Origin: Spirosoma terrae | GTDB taxonomy: Bacteria > Bacteroidota > Bacteroidia > Cytophagales > Spirosomataceae | Direction: 5' to 3' | Assembly: GCF_010435915.1 (NCBI RefSeq) | Contig: NZ_JAAFZH010000013.1 | Location: forward strand, 62,001 to 126,000 | DNA length: 64,000 nucleotides | Shown here: positions 42,446 through 51,985 of the stretch, piece by piece | How the letters are laid out: the number at the start of each line of letters is the position of its first letter | Position numbering within the stretch: position 1 is the first letter of the stretch | Notes under the pieces: model-generated | Told to the model about the DNA's origin: nothing | Databases searched by the model: none | The model's input: the letters and a program-made list of their open reading frames with translations, nothing else | Position numbers and translations under genes: made by a program

Positions 42446-43024
42446 ATGCTTACTCTTCGCTATCCACTTATTCTGGCGTCAGGCTCGCCCCGTCGAAAAC
42501 AGCTCATGACCGATGCCGGATTTCAGTTTTCTATCGAAATCCGACCCACTAACGAGACGTTCTCCGATACCATGCCCGTGGATGACGTAGCGGAGTATCT
42601 GGCCTGCCAGAAAGCCGAACAATTCCAAAGCGACCTGGGGGAGCGGATTGTTCTGTGTGCCGATACGGTGGTCATTTTAGAGAACCAGATCCTGAATAAG
42701 CCCCAGAACGAAGAGGACGCCCGCCGAATGCTTCGCTCGCTATCGGGCCGAACCCACCGCGTTCGGACAGGCGTTGCTATTCTAACGCCAGCCGGACTTC
42801 ACTCATTTACCGACGAAACAACGGTGAGATTCGCTACGTTAACCGAAGACGAAATTTCGTATTACATTCGGGAATGCAAACCATTCGACAAGGCAGGTTC
42901 CTACGGCGCTCAGGATTTTATCGGCCTGGTTGGTATTGAGCACTTAGATGGCTCGTTTTACACCGTTATGGGTTTACCCACTCACCGCGTTTATCAGGCA
43001 TTAAAACAGTTTGTCAACGATTGA
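42446..43024 (+). CDS. maf: Maf family nucleotide pyrophosphatase
   Basis: A 192-residue Maf protein of normal length. It starts YPLILASGSPRRKQLMTDAGF (the SxSPRR motif), followed by VLCADTVVILENQILNKPQN and the GLVGIEHLDGSFYTVMGLP terminus. Maf proteins hydrolyse non-canonical nucleoside triphosphates or dTTP/UTP and can affect division. I choose ATG 42446; a longer frame opening at 42167 lies antisense to the acetyltransferase gene and is not part of the protein. It is followed after 65 bp by a GH13 enzyme. Confidence 0.93.
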   Translation: MLTLRYPLILASGSPRRKQLMTDAGFQFSIEIRPTNETFSDTMPVDDVAEYLACQKAEQFQSDLGERIVLCADTVVILENQILNKPQNEEDARRMLRSLSGRTHRVRTGVAILTPAGLHSFTDETTVRFATLTEDEISYYIRECKPFDKAGSYGAQDFIGLVGIEHLDGSFYTVMGLPTHRVYQALKQFVND

Positions 43025-43089
43025 ACGAGCGTAAAAAGGTACCCGCGCCTACCTTCTCGCCTTTAGCTTATTCAGTCGCTTATTGAGTT

Positions 43090-44592
43090 ATGAAAATTCC
43101 CATTGGCCATACTGGCGTTCATTATGAAATTTTTGTGCGGTCGTTTGCCGACTCCAATGGCGATGGCATAGGTGATCTCAATGGCGTTACGGCTAACCTC
43201 GATTATCTGAAAAATCTGGGTGTATCGGCCATATGGCTGATGCCCATCAGCCCTTCGCCAACGTATCATAAATACGACGTAACAGACTATTACGGCATTG
43301 ACCCGGAATACGGAACTATCGATGATTTCAGGCGATTGGTAGCGGAAGCTCATCAACGCGATATTGCTGTCATTATCGATCTGGTCCTGCATCATACCAG
43401 TATTCATCATCCCTGGTTCAGGGAAGCCTCAAAAGGCCCCGACAACCCTTACTGGAACTACTATAAATGGTTACGGCCCGACGAAATAAAGCGTCGAAAG
43501 CTGGCCACCCGCGACATTACGGCCGATTCGGGCGAACGTAATCCCTGGCACGCCGTCCGTGGATCGTCGTATCCTGAGCGGTATTACGGTATGTTCTGGA
43601 GCGGTATGCCGGATCTTAACTTCGACTATCGGCCCGTTCGCGAAGCGGTGTTTGCCATTGCCCGCTACTGGCTCAACGACATTGGGGTCGATGGTTTCCG
43701 GCTCGATGCCGCCCGCCATCTGTATCGAGAATTCGAGGAACCTAAAAATCATGAATTCTGGGCGGAATTTGGGCAGGTTGTCGAAGAAGCCAAGCCCGGA
43801 GCCTATACCGTGGGCGAGGTCTGGACCCGGCCTGAACATATTGCTCCATATTTCCGTGGCCTAAAGGCAAATTTCAATTTTGATCTTCAGTTGATGCTGA
43901 CTGATATTGTCCGTAACGAAGACGATACCGAAGAGTTGATCGAGTATTTGTCGTACGTTCACGCTACGTTCGGAACTGTCAATCCTCAGTTTATCGATTC
44001 GCTGCTACTATCGAACCACGATCAGAATCGAATCGGAAGTATGCTGAAAGGGAAGCTGGATCATCTGAAGGTTGCCGCCAATCTGCTGCTGACACTGCCC
44101 GGATTACCCTATCTGTATTACGGCGAAGAGATTGGCATGCTGGGCATGAAACCTGACGAATATATTCGGGAACCGTTTTTATGGGACATCCGCACCCGCG
44201 ACAAGCAACGTACTCGCTGGCAACGAGGCAAATACAGCACCAGCCAGACGGTGCAGCCTTTGGCCGAGCAGCAGGCAAATTCCGATTCGCTTTTTAATCA
44301 CTACAAGCGACTTATTCACTACCGTAACGGCCATGCCGTTCTGAATGATAACCTGAGCCGACTGGAACAGGCAGGTATCCGCCAAAAAGGTATTGTGGCG
44401 TTCATCCGTCAAAGCTCCACCAGCGACCAACGGGTATTGGTCATTCATAACCTGACAAAATCGCCTATCAACGTCGTGTTTTCCCCTACCGAAGCCTGGT
44501 GTCGATGCATTATTTTCGAAACAGCACCGGGCAGTTTATTGGCTGACGACCAGATTACCGTTCCGGGCTACAGCTGTGTAATCGTAGAATAA
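43090..44592 (+). CDS. Alpha-amylase family (GH13) glycosidase, cytoplasmic
   Basis: A 500-residue GH13 enzyme without signal peptide. The four conserved regions are present: DLVLHHTSIHH (region I), GVDGFRLDAARH (region II, catalytic nucleophile Asp), VGEVWTRPE (region III, acid/base Glu) and LSNHDQNR (region IV, stabilising Asp). The N-terminal YEIFVRSFADSNGDGIGDLNG is typical of oligosaccharide-acting GH13 such as trehalose synthase, oligo-1,6-glucosidase or maltodextrin glucosidase. It acts on internal alpha-glucans or imported maltodextrins. The exact substrate is uncertain. Confidence 0.9.
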   Translation: MKIPIGHTGVHYEIFVRSFADSNGDGIGDLNGVTANLDYLKNLGVSAIWLMPISPSPTYHKYDVTDYYGIDPEYGTIDDFRRLVAEAHQRDIAVIIDLVLHHTSIHHPWFREASKGPDNPYWNYYKWLRPDEIKRRKLATRDITADSGERNPWHAVRGSSYPERYYGMFWSGMPDLNFDYRPVREAVFAIARYWLNDIGVDGFRLDAARHLYREFEEPKNHEFWAEFGQVVEEAKPGAYTVGEVWTRPEHIAPYFRGLKANFNFDLQLMLTDIVRNEDDTEELIEYLSYVHATFGTVNPQFIDSLLLSNHDQNRIGSMLKGKLDHLKVAANLLLTLPGLPYLYYGEEIGMLGMKPDEYIREPFLWDIRTRDKQRTRWQRGKYSTSQTVQPLAEQQANSDSLFNHYKRLIHYRNGHAVLNDNLSRLEQAGIRQKGIVAFIRQSSTSDQRVLVIHNLTKSPINVVFSPTEAWCRCIIFETAPGSLLADDQITVPGYSCVIVE

Positions 44593-44690
44593 CGGTACGT
44601 CCTACCAACCGTTTTATCATAAAAGACAAACGAAACTACATACAGCTCTGCTTGTTCTATTTTGGCTAACTTATTCGATCAATAGTGTTC

Positions 44691-45623
44691 ATGAAGATTC
44701 TCTTTTGCAGTCTGTTCGTACTTATTTCATTACCTCTTTTCGCTCAGGAGCCGTCAGCCAAACGTATTGCCAGCCACATTCGCTATCTGGCCTCCGATAA
44801 CATGAAAGGCCGGGGAACGGGTAGTGCCGAAAACGCTAAAGCGGCACGCTACGTGGCTAAACAGTTCAAAAAATACGGTCTGAAACCGTTGGGCACCGAT
44901 GGTTATTTTCAGTCATTTACGGCTAAAGTTCGTCGGGTTGTTGTCCCCGACAGCTTGCGCGAAGCCAAAAATGTGATCGGCTTTCTGGATAATAACGCGC
45001 CTAATACGATCGTCATTGGCGCTCACTACGATCACATTGGTATGGGCCGACAGGGAAGTTCGCTGGATTCGCTGCCGCAGGGCAAAATTCACAACGGGGC
45101 CGACGACAATGCATCGGGGGTGGCGGGTTTGCTGGAACTGGCGCAGTATTTCAGTAAAAACAACGTAACGGAACCTTATAACTTCCTGTTCGTGGCCTTT
45201 GGTGCCGAAGAATTGGGTCTAGTGGGGTCACGTTATTTTCTGAACAATCCAACCCTGCCGCTGAAGGACATGAATTTCATGATTTGTATGGATATGATTG
45301 GGCGTTATAATCCAGAGCGGGGCGTTGGCATTGGCGGCTACGGCACCAGCGATGCCTGGCCCACTGTTTTTAACGGCGTGGAGAGTTCCATCAAATTCTT
45401 TACCGACCGGGCAGGCAACGGCGGCTCCGACAACGCGGCATTCTATGCGAAGCAGATTCCAGTACTCTTCTTTCATACGGGCGGACACCCGGATTACCAC
45501 AAGCCAACGGACGACCCCGAAAAAATTGATGTACAGGCGGAAGAAGCCATTCTAAAACTGGAAATCAACTTGATTGAAAATGCCCTGAAGCTCCCTAAAA
45601 TGAACTTTACAGCGGTCAAGTAA
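44691..45623 (+). CDS. Secreted M28 family metallopeptidase
   Basis: A 310-residue zinc aminopeptidase-like protein with a signal peptide (MKILFCSLFVLISLPLFAQ). The metal-binding motifs of family M28 are visible: VIGAHYDHIG (His, Asp), HNGADDNASGVAGLLELA (bridging Asp), FGAEELGLVGS (catalytic and binding Glu), CMDMIG (Asp) and FFHTGGHPDYH (final His). ATG 44691 is chosen over an in-frame GTG at 44685. It probably cleaves amino-terminal residues from peptides outside the cytoplasm. It is followed 81 bp later by a secreted sulfatase. Confidence 0.9.
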   Translation: MKILFCSLFVLISLPLFAQEPSAKRIASHIRYLASDNMKGRGTGSAENAKAARYVAKQFKKYGLKPLGTDGYFQSFTAKVRRVVVPDSLREAKNVIGFLDNNAPNTIVIGAHYDHIGMGRQGSSLDSLPQGKIHNGADDNASGVAGLLELAQYFSKNNVTEPYNFLFVAFGAEELGLVGSRYFLNNPTLPLKDMNFMICMDMIGRYNPERGVGIGGYGTSDAWPTVFNGVESSIKFFTDRAGNGGSDNAAFYAKQIPVLFFHTGGHPDYHKPTDDPEKIDVQAEEAILKLEINLIENALKLPKMNFTAVK

Positions 45624-45704
45624 TTGCCTTGGCCTGCTGCTGATCATCCTATCGTTTCACTCAACAGCGTTCACACAATCGCTCGACCCTGAAAAGCGTA
45701 TTCT

Positions 45705-47135
45705 ATGCAAAAGCCCTTCCTTGTCCTTCTCCTTTTCTATACCTTGTCTTTAGGAGCATCAGTTCAGGCCCAGAAAGCAGCCAGGCCCAATATTGTTTTT
45801 ATTTTGGCCGATGATCTGGGTTATGGCGACGTGGGCATCAATGGGCAGAAACTCATCAAAACGCCCAATATCGACCGGCTGGCCAGAGAAGGAATGCAAT
45901 TCACGCAGTTCTATGCCGGTACGTCGGTTTGCGCACCGTCTCGGTCATCGCTGATGACGGGTCAGCATACGGGGCATACCTACATACGGGGTAACAAAGA
46001 GGTGCAACCAGAAGGTCAGCAACCCATTGCCGATTCAGTGGTTACGGTGGCCGAATTACTGAAGAAATCAGGCTATCGAACGGCTGCTTTTGGAAAGTGG
46101 GGGCTTGGCCCGGTCGGTTCGACAGGCGACCCACTTAAACAGGGATTTGATCGGTTTTATGGCTACAACTGTCAGGCGCAGGCACACCGCTATTATCCTG
46201 ATCACCTTTGGAGCGATAACCAGAAAGTGGCACTAACCGGCAATGAAAACCTTCGTCAGGCCAGCGAATATGCTCCCGATCTAATTCAGAAACAGGCACT
46301 TGCTTTTCTGGACAACGAGAAGGGACAGCAGCCTTTTTTCCTTTTCCTTCCGTACATTTTGCCTCATGCCGAACTGATGGCACCGGACGACAGCTTACTG
46401 GCGTACTATAAAGGTAAATTTGACGAGAAGCCGTTCAAGGGTGCCGACTATGGCCCCAATGCCAAAACTGGCGGTTATGCGTCGCAGCCCATTCCCCGCG
46501 CTACGTTTGCGGCCATGGTTACCCGGCTAGACTGGTACGTTGGTCAGGTTATGAACAAGCTAAAAGAAAAAGGATTAGACCAGAATACGCTGGTTATTTT
46601 CACGAGCGATAACGGCCCACACACCGAAGGGGGAGCCGATCCTACCTTTTTTAACAGCGGTGGCGGTTTTCGGGGCGTCAAACGTGATCTGTATGAAGGT
46701 GGTATTCGGGAGCCGTTTTTTGCCCGATGGCCAAACGGCATCAAACCGGGGCAAACAAGCGAGTACATCGGTGCTTTTTGGGACGTACTGCCCACCTTTG
46801 CTGAGCTGGCTGGAACCAGAGTTACGTCATCCATCGATGGGATTTCTTTTGTGCCAACACTCACCGGCAAAGGCACTCAGAAAAAGCACGATTATTTATA
46901 CTGGGAATTCCACGAAAACGGCGGTCGGCAAGCCATACGCCAGGGAAACTGGAAAGCGGTACGTTTACAGGCATCAACAAACCCCGACGGACCAGTTGAG
47001 TTATACGATCTGGCCAACGATCCCGCTGAAGCCAACAACGTAGCGTCTAAACATCCCGATAAAGCCCGGCAACTTGGTCAATTGATGCGTCAATCTCATC
47101 GTGAATCAGCCTTATTTCCATTTCAGCAAGAGTAA
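45705..47135 (+). CDS. Secreted arylsulfatase (type I, formylglycine-dependent)
   Basis: A 476-residue S1 sulfatase with a signal peptide (about residues 1-22). The metal-binding DD lies in ILADDLGYGDVGING. The formylglycine cysteine is Cys76 in CAPSRSSLMTGQHTG. Further motifs are RTAAFGKWGLGPVGS, VIFTSDNGPHTEGG and GIREPFFARWP. The LGYGDVG and GKWGLG motifs resemble arylsulfatase A / N-acetylgalactosamine-6-sulfatase groups, unlike the first sulfatase in the window. The substrate is unknown. The activating enzyme is not encoded nearby. Confidence 0.9.
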   Translation: MQKPFLVLLLFYTLSLGASVQAQKAARPNIVFILADDLGYGDVGINGQKLIKTPNIDRLAREGMQFTQFYAGTSVCAPSRSSLMTGQHTGHTYIRGNKEVQPEGQQPIADSVVTVAELLKKSGYRTAAFGKWGLGPVGSTGDPLKQGFDRFYGYNCQAQAHRYYPDHLWSDNQKVALTGNENLRQASEYAPDLIQKQALAFLDNEKGQQPFFLFLPYILPHAELMAPDDSLLAYYKGKFDEKPFKGADYGPNAKTGGYASQPIPRATFAAMVTRLDWYVGQVMNKLKEKGLDQNTLVIFTSDNGPHTEGGADPTFFNSGGGFRGVKRDLYEGGIREPFFARWPNGIKPGQTSEYIGAFWDVLPTFAELAGTRVTSSIDGISFVPTLTGKGTQKKHDYLYWEFHENGGRQAIRQGNWKAVRLQASTNPDGPVELYDLANDPAEANNVASKHPDKARQLGQLMRQSHRESALFPFQQE

Positions 47136-47202
47136 ATTGACGGATTCACCCCATTTTCGAGGGCGTTTATCCCATTTCCACCACGCCCCTGTTCCGTCCC
47201 CA

Positions 47203-47216
47203 TAGTTTTGACTAAA
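47203..47216 (+). promoter_or_regulatory. TAGTTTTG -7-like element and 12-bp GTTTTGACTAAA copy upstream of the LytS gene
   Basis: TAGTTTTG (47203-47210) matches TAnnTTTG, 17 bp before the ATG. It overlaps GTTTTGACTAAA (47205-47216), whose exact reverse complement recurs just after the operon at 51016-51027. The -33 region is not clear. Confidence 0.45.
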
Positions 47217-47226
47217 AATTAACACT

Positions 47227-48759
47227 ATGGAAAACAGTACGCTTGTCCGACGTATCGAACCATTCTTTCTGGTTAGTGCGGCTACACTATACGTTGCCTA
47301 TATCTTGAGAATAGAGATGGCTCGATTCGATAATATGTTCGACAGAGTCGTATCGAGACCAGAACCCATATGGCCCGAACATGCTACGTATAACTATCTC
47401 CTGAATACAAACCTTCCTCTGATCGCTGGCGTTTTCTTTTTCCTGGCGGCCTGGTATAATTTCCACTATCTGGCTTATCCACGACTCAATCAAAACAATA
47501 CCGACTCGAAAGTCTGGATATATGGCCTTATAACCATAGCACTACTCGTTGCCAGTGCTTTCAGCTACAATTATCTTAAACTTTATGTCCGTTATCGATA
47601 CGATGACCTTGGCAATGCCATTGGTCTAAAGGCGTATTCCACGTATCGCAAGAGAACTGTTTTCGCCACCACCGTTGAACTAGGCTTTTTCATTCTTGCA
47701 TTTGAATTATTGTTTCAATTGTATGCCTATCTGAGTCAGAAAATCAGGTATGATTTAGAGAAGTATATCAGGTGGGTTGGCTATGTTTTACTAGGAGGGA
47801 GTTACATACTTTTGTTGGTTTTTGCGCTGGAGTCCAGCTTCCCTATTTATTCCTGGTTTCATCCAATTCGATCCAACTTTTTCCCACTGGCGCTGATCAT
47901 AATCATTTATTACCTGCAGGCTTACTGCTACACTTACATTCTTCCCAAGTTTGGTAATTTTCAATCAGCAGCTACTAGTATCTCCCTAGTCCTGTATATA
48001 CTTCTGGGGTTAGCCAGTACGATCACATTATTGATAGCCAGTAATAGTTTCAACGCAAGAATAATTATCTCATTCCTGTTCATAATTTATGCAACATCGT
48101 TTTCAGTTGCCTACCTCCGCCGGGTGCTGAGTCAAGAACAAACCGTGCTTCAAACGCAGGTATCGACCAAATCCGCTGAGCTGGCCAGTCTGCGGGCGCA
48201 GATCAATCCGCACTTTTTGTTCAATGCCTTAAATAGTTTGTACGCTACGGCCTTGAAAGAGAACAGCGAAAAGACGGCCGATGGCATTCAGAAACTGGGC
48301 GATATGATGCGGTTTATGCTGCAGGAAAATAACCGCGAACGTATTCCGCTTAGCAAGGAAATCGAGTATCTGCACAACTACATCCAGCTCCAGCGCATGC
48401 GGCTCGACGAATCGCATGGTATTGAAATCCGGGTAACAATTCAGGAACCCGACCGCGACATTTATCTGGCTCCAATGATGCTGATCCCCTTCGTGGAAAA
48501 TGCCTTTAAACACGGAATCAGTCTGCGAAATCCGTCCTGGATTTACGTTACGTTAACGCTGGATGCTACCCGACTTTACTTTAAAGTCCATAATTCGTTA
48601 CACGCCAGACACGCTAATGACCCTGAAGAAGATAAATCGGGGGTGGGCCTCAATAATGTTCAAAAACGGCTGGAATTGATTTACCCCGGTCGCCATGAAC
48701 TAACCATTCAGCAGTCAGATCAGGATTATTTCGTAGCGCTTACGCTGGGTTTCTGGTAG
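47227..48759 (+). CDS. LytS-type sensor histidine kinase
   Basis: A 510-residue membrane kinase. About seven hydrophobic segments fill residues 15-300 (for example LNTNLPLIAGVFFFLAAWYNF, LLGGSYILLLVFALESSFP, FFPLALIIIIYYLQAYCYTYI). The His-kinase (LytS/YehU) domain then starts: ASLRAQINPHFLFNALNSLYAT with the phosphorylated His in PHFLFN. The ATPase N-box region follows (LIPFVENAFKHGI), then a G-box-like GVGLNNVQKRLELIYPG. It would sense an unknown signal and phosphorylate the LytTR regulator at 50280. A serine hydrolase gene sits between them, 61 bp downstream. Confidence 0.92.
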   Translation: MENSTLVRRIEPFFLVSAATLYVAYILRIEMARFDNMFDRVVSRPEPIWPEHATYNYLLNTNLPLIAGVFFFLAAWYNFHYLAYPRLNQNNTDSKVWIYGLITIALLVASAFSYNYLKLYVRYRYDDLGNAIGLKAYSTYRKRTVFATTVELGFFILAFELLFQLYAYLSQKIRYDLEKYIRWVGYVLLGGSYILLLVFALESSFPIYSWFHPIRSNFFPLALIIIIYYLQAYCYTYILPKFGNFQSAATSISLVLYILLGLASTITLLIASNSFNARIIISFLFIIYATSFSVAYLRRVLSQEQTVLQTQVSTKSAELASLRAQINPHFLFNALNSLYATALKENSEKTADGIQKLGDMMRFMLQENNRERIPLSKEIEYLHNYIQLQRMRLDESHGIEIRVTIQEPDRDIYLAPMMLIPFVENAFKHGISLRNPSWIYVTLTLDATRLYFKVHNSLHARHANDPEEDKSGVGLNNVQKRLELIYPGRHELTIQQSDQDYFVALTLGFW

Positions 48760-48820
48760 TGGCTGCAACCAATTCCCGATTTCACTCATCTACCGATCAA
48801 ATCCTTCACTTTTTCGACTT

Positions 48821-50275
48821 ATGAAAGCGTTCACACTCTTTCTGCTCATGCTCGTTGTGGCCAAACTGGCCGTTGGTCAGCCGCAAACACTATCTGTAGA
48901 ACAGCAAATTCGCCTGGTTGAAACCAGTTTAATGCCTCCTCTTCAGTTAGCTGACCAACCTCCGGTACTCTTCACGCTAGAAGAGAGAATGCGTCATTAT
49001 CATGTCCCGGCGGTTAGTATTGCCTTTGTTAACAATGGACAGTTTGAATGGGCCAAGGCATACGGCTATCTGAGCAGCGACAGCCTGAAAAAGGCTGATA
49101 CACAGACATTATTCCAGGCGGCTTCTATCAGCAAACCGATTGCCGCTTTAGCCGCACTAAGACTGGTAGAAGCCGGGAAACTTGATCTGGATACGGATGT
49201 CAATACGTATCTAAAAAGCTGGAAACTAAAGCGAAATCGGTTTACGGAACAGAAACCAGTAACCCTTCGCGAGTTACTATCCCATACCGCCGGACTTACG
49301 GTTCATGGTTTTCGTGGATACGCTGCCGGTGAGCCGATTCCTTCGGTAATGCAGATCCTAAACGGCGAAAAACCAGCCCACTCTCCTCCTGTTCTGTCCG
49401 ATACGCTAGCCGGTAGCCGCTGGCGGTATTCCGGTGGCGGGTATGTAGTCTTACAGCAGTTACTCGAAGACGTAACGGGAATGCCATTTTCAGAAATCAT
49501 GAATCAGTACGTATTACAGCCAATCGGTATGACGAACAGTTCGTATCAACAACCGCTACCGGACTCATTACAGAACAATGCCAGTGTTGGACATTTGGGC
49601 AACGGCAAAAAAATCGCTGGCGACTGGCATACGTATCCGGAAATGGCTCCTGCTGGCTTATGGACAACGCCTACTGACTTAGCTCACTACATGACCGAAG
49701 TGCAGCAGTCATTAACAGGAAAAGCGAACCACGTACTCTCCCCCAAAATGACCCGCACCATGCTTACTAAACACGTTGGCGAACATGGCCTGGGCCCGGA
49801 AATACGTAACACTGGCGATTCGCTGGCTTTCAGTCACGGAGGTGGTAATTCAGGCTTTAGATCGTATTTCTACAGCCACATTAAATCGGGTCAGAGCGTA
49901 GCGATTATGACAAACGGGGATGACGGCATGGGATTGATCTTCGAGATGCTACGTAGCATTGCAAAGGCTTACGGCTGGTCTGATTTCAAACCAATTGTCA
50001 AAAAAATAATTAATTTATCGCAGGAAAAGCTGGCTGTCCTGGCAGGCGAGTACGCTCTTCCTTCCCGAAAGGATCGGGTGCTTCAGATTGTCGCCAAAAA
50101 CAAAAGTCTGTGGGTTAAACAGGTCTGGAATGGCTTTGAATACACGCTCTATCCGGAATCAACTCTTAATTTCTTTGTAAAAGAATACGGCGACCAATTT
50201 ACATTTGAGACGTCAGCCAGTGGTGCTGTTACGGGAGTCACCCACGAAACCACAACATGGGTAAAAATTAAGTAA
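48821..50275 (+). CDS. Class C beta-lactamase-like serine hydrolase inside a two-component operon
   Basis: A 484-residue secreted serine hydrolase with a signal peptide (MKAFTLFLLMLVVAKLAVGQ). The active-site motif SxxK is Ser102-Ile-Ser-Lys105 (ASISKPIAALA). A Tyr-x-Gly-like YSGGGY motif lies near residue 204, and the C-terminal HGGGN corresponds to the KTG-like box. The last 100 residues form a separate beta-rich domain. Family members are beta-lactamases, esterases or D-aminopeptidases. It lies between the LytS gene and, only 4 bp later, the LytTR regulator, so its enzyme activity may feed the signalling pathway. Confidence 0.88.
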   Translation: MKAFTLFLLMLVVAKLAVGQPQTLSVEQQIRLVETSLMPPLQLADQPPVLFTLEERMRHYHVPAVSIAFVNNGQFEWAKAYGYLSSDSLKKADTQTLFQAASISKPIAALAALRLVEAGKLDLDTDVNTYLKSWKLKRNRFTEQKPVTLRELLSHTAGLTVHGFRGYAAGEPIPSVMQILNGEKPAHSPPVLSDTLAGSRWRYSGGGYVVLQQLLEDVTGMPFSEIMNQYVLQPIGMTNSSYQQPLPDSLQNNASVGHLGNGKKIAGDWHTYPEMAPAGLWTTPTDLAHYMTEVQQSLTGKANHVLSPKMTRTMLTKHVGEHGLGPEIRNTGDSLAFSHGGGNSGFRSYFYSHIKSGQSVAIMTNGDDGMGLIFEMLRSIAKAYGWSDFKPIVKKIINLSQEKLAVLAGEYALPSRKDRVLQIVAKNKSLWVKQVWNGFEYTLYPESTLNFFVKEYGDQFTFETSASGAVTGVTHETTTWVKIK

Positions 50276-50279
50276 GTCT

Positions 50280-50975
50280 ATGAATCTTACCGCCATAGCT
50301 ATCGACGATGAACCACAAGCGCTGGAAGTGGTCAGACTCCATGCGGCCAAAGTTTCGTTTCTGGATCTGAAAGCGACGTTTACCGATGCCTTCGAAGCCA
50401 TTAGCTGGCTCCAGACCAACAAAATCGATCTGCTGTTTCTGGACATAAAAATGCCCGATATTTCGGGTCTTGAGGTAGTAAACTGTTTGTCGAAAGTGCC
50501 TATGGTGGTTTTCACAACGGCCTATTCCGACTACGCTGTCAACGGTTTTGAGCTGGATGCTATTGATTATCTGTTAAAACCGTTCTCGCTGGCCCGATTT
50601 ATCAAGGCCTGCAATAAGGCACTGGAACAAAAAACGTTACGTTCCGATGATGAGCCTGCTTTTCTGTTTGTCAAGACCGGATACGAGGAAGAGAAAGTAA
50701 TGCTGGACGATATTCTTTACGTCGAAGCGGAGGGAAACTACGTAACGTTTGTGCTCAAAAACCGTAAACTCCTCAGCCGTCAGACTATGTCGGAGCTTCA
50801 GCAAAGCTTACCCGCTTCGCAGTTCTTACGCGTTCACCGCTCCTACTTAATTGCCTGGAACAAAATCGACAAAATCAGCCGTCAGGACCTTATTATCGAC
50901 GGGAAGCAGATTCCCATTGGAGCCTCTTACGAGGAATCGCTCGCAACAATCCGGGCCAAACTTCTTCAATTGTAG
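50280..50975 (+). CDS. LytTR family response regulator
   Basis: A 231-residue two-domain regulator. The receiver domain has the acidic pair (IAIDDEPQAL), phosphoryl acceptor Asp55 (LLFLDIKMPDISG), Thr (VVFTTAYSD) and Lys (YLLKPFSLARF). The C-terminal LytTR DNA-binding domain starts at about residue 140 (DDILYVEAEGNYVTFVLKNRKLLSRQTMSELQQ) with FLRVHRSYLIAWNKI. It pairs with the LytS kinase upstream; the start follows the hydrolase stop after 4 bp, which indicates translational coupling. Flanking GTTTTGACTAAA copies are candidate binding sites. Confidence 0.93.
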   Translation: MNLTAIAIDDEPQALEVVRLHAAKVSFLDLKATFTDAFEAISWLQTNKIDLLFLDIKMPDISGLEVVNCLSKVPMVVFTTAYSDYAVNGFELDAIDYLLKPFSLARFIKACNKALEQKTLRSDDEPAFLFVKTGYEEEKVMLDDILYVEAEGNYVTFVLKNRKLLSRQTMSELQQSLPASQFLRVHRSYLIAWNKIDKISRQDLIIDGKQIPIGASYEESLATIRAKLLQL

Positions 50976-51015
50976 TGCCACCAGTGCGGCCCGCGTAGTT
51001 TAGAATCAGCATACG

Positions 51016-51027
51016 TTTAGTCAAAAC
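51016..51027 (-). promoter_or_regulatory. Inverted copy of the 12-bp GTTTTGACTAAA element
   Basis: TTTAGTCAAAAC on the plus strand, exact complement of the element at 47205-47216, 40 bp after the LytTR gene and 80 bp before the DUF2911 gene. Confidence 0.4.
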
Positions 51028-51106
51028 TCTATAGACTACTGTTCCTCTTTCTTCACTATCAGCGATTGCCTTCGTACCTTGCGAGAAATCTCATCATTTT
51101 TTCTCC

Positions 51107-51958
51107 ATGAAGAGCAATCGTTTATTTAGTACGTCAGCAGTCGCCCTGCTGATGGCATTCACAACTACTTTTAGTTGGGCTCAGTTAAAAATTCCAGCGG
51201 CCAGCCCATTTCAAAGCACCAAACAAAGTTTTGGTCTTGGCGAAGTCACGATTGACTACTCCAGACCTGCTACCAAAGGACGGACCATTTTCGGCGATCT
51301 GGTTCCTTACGGCAAAGTATGGCGGACAGGGGCTAATGCCACTACCAAAATTACGTTCTCAAGCGACGTTAAATTCGGCGGAAAAGAGGTAAAGGCCGGG
51401 ACCTATGGTCTGTTCACTATTCCAGGCAAAACAAGCTGGGAGGTAATGTTGTCCAAGGATTTGAATCTGGGTGCTAACGTAGCCGATTACAAACAGGAGA
51501 ACGAAGTAGCTCGGGTTCAGGTAAAACCAACAACGTTGTCCTATAAAGTCGAAACGTTTACCGTCAACATGGCTGATATCCTGCCTAGTTCGGCTACGCT
51601 GGAAATCATGTGGGATAAGACCCGCGTTGGTGTTCCGATCACCGTCGATATTGATCCAATCATCAGCCAGAATATCAAAGCATCGATGGCGTCTGAAAAG
51701 CCAGCTTATTTTGAGGCTGCCAGTTACTATTATGAGACAAACCGGGATTTGCCACAGGCGTTAACCTGGGTTAACAAAGCCGTTGAGATGAATCCGAAGG
51801 CGTTCTGGATCATGCTGCTGAAAGCCCGGATCGAGATGAAGCTTAACGATAAGAAAAGCGCCGTTGCCAGCGCTCAGAAAACCGTAGAACTGGCAACAGC
51901 CGCCAAAAATGGTGACTACGTAAAAATGGCGAATGATCTGATCGCTAGCGCTAAGTAG
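51107..51958 (+). CDS. DUF2911 domain protein, secreted
   Basis: A 283-residue exported protein (signal about residues 1-25, TFSWAQ cleavage). The DUF2911 domain is well marked: ASPFQSTKQSFGLGEVTIDYSRPATKGRTIFGDLVPYGKVWRTGANATTKITFSSDV, KAGTYGLFTIPG and VANYKQEN-like repeats. The C-terminal 80 residues form a TPR-like helical tail (AASYYYETNRDLPQALTWVNKAVEMNPKAFWIMLLKAR). The function of the family is not known. Its promoter region contains an inverted copy of the LytTR-operon element. Confidence 0.85.
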   Translation: MKSNRLFSTSAVALLMAFTTTFSWAQLKIPAASPFQSTKQSFGLGEVTIDYSRPATKGRTIFGDLVPYGKVWRTGANATTKITFSSDVKFGGKEVKAGTYGLFTIPGKTSWEVMLSKDLNLGANVADYKQENEVARVQVKPTTLSYKVETFTVNMADILPSSATLEIMWDKTRVGVPITVDIDPIISQNIKASMASEKPAYFEAASYYYETNRDLPQALTWVNKAVEMNPKAFWIMLLKARIEMKLNDKKSAVASAQKTVELATAAKNGDYVKMANDLIASAK

Positions 51959-51985
51959 TTATTCCGGATCGTCCGACATGTTGTT

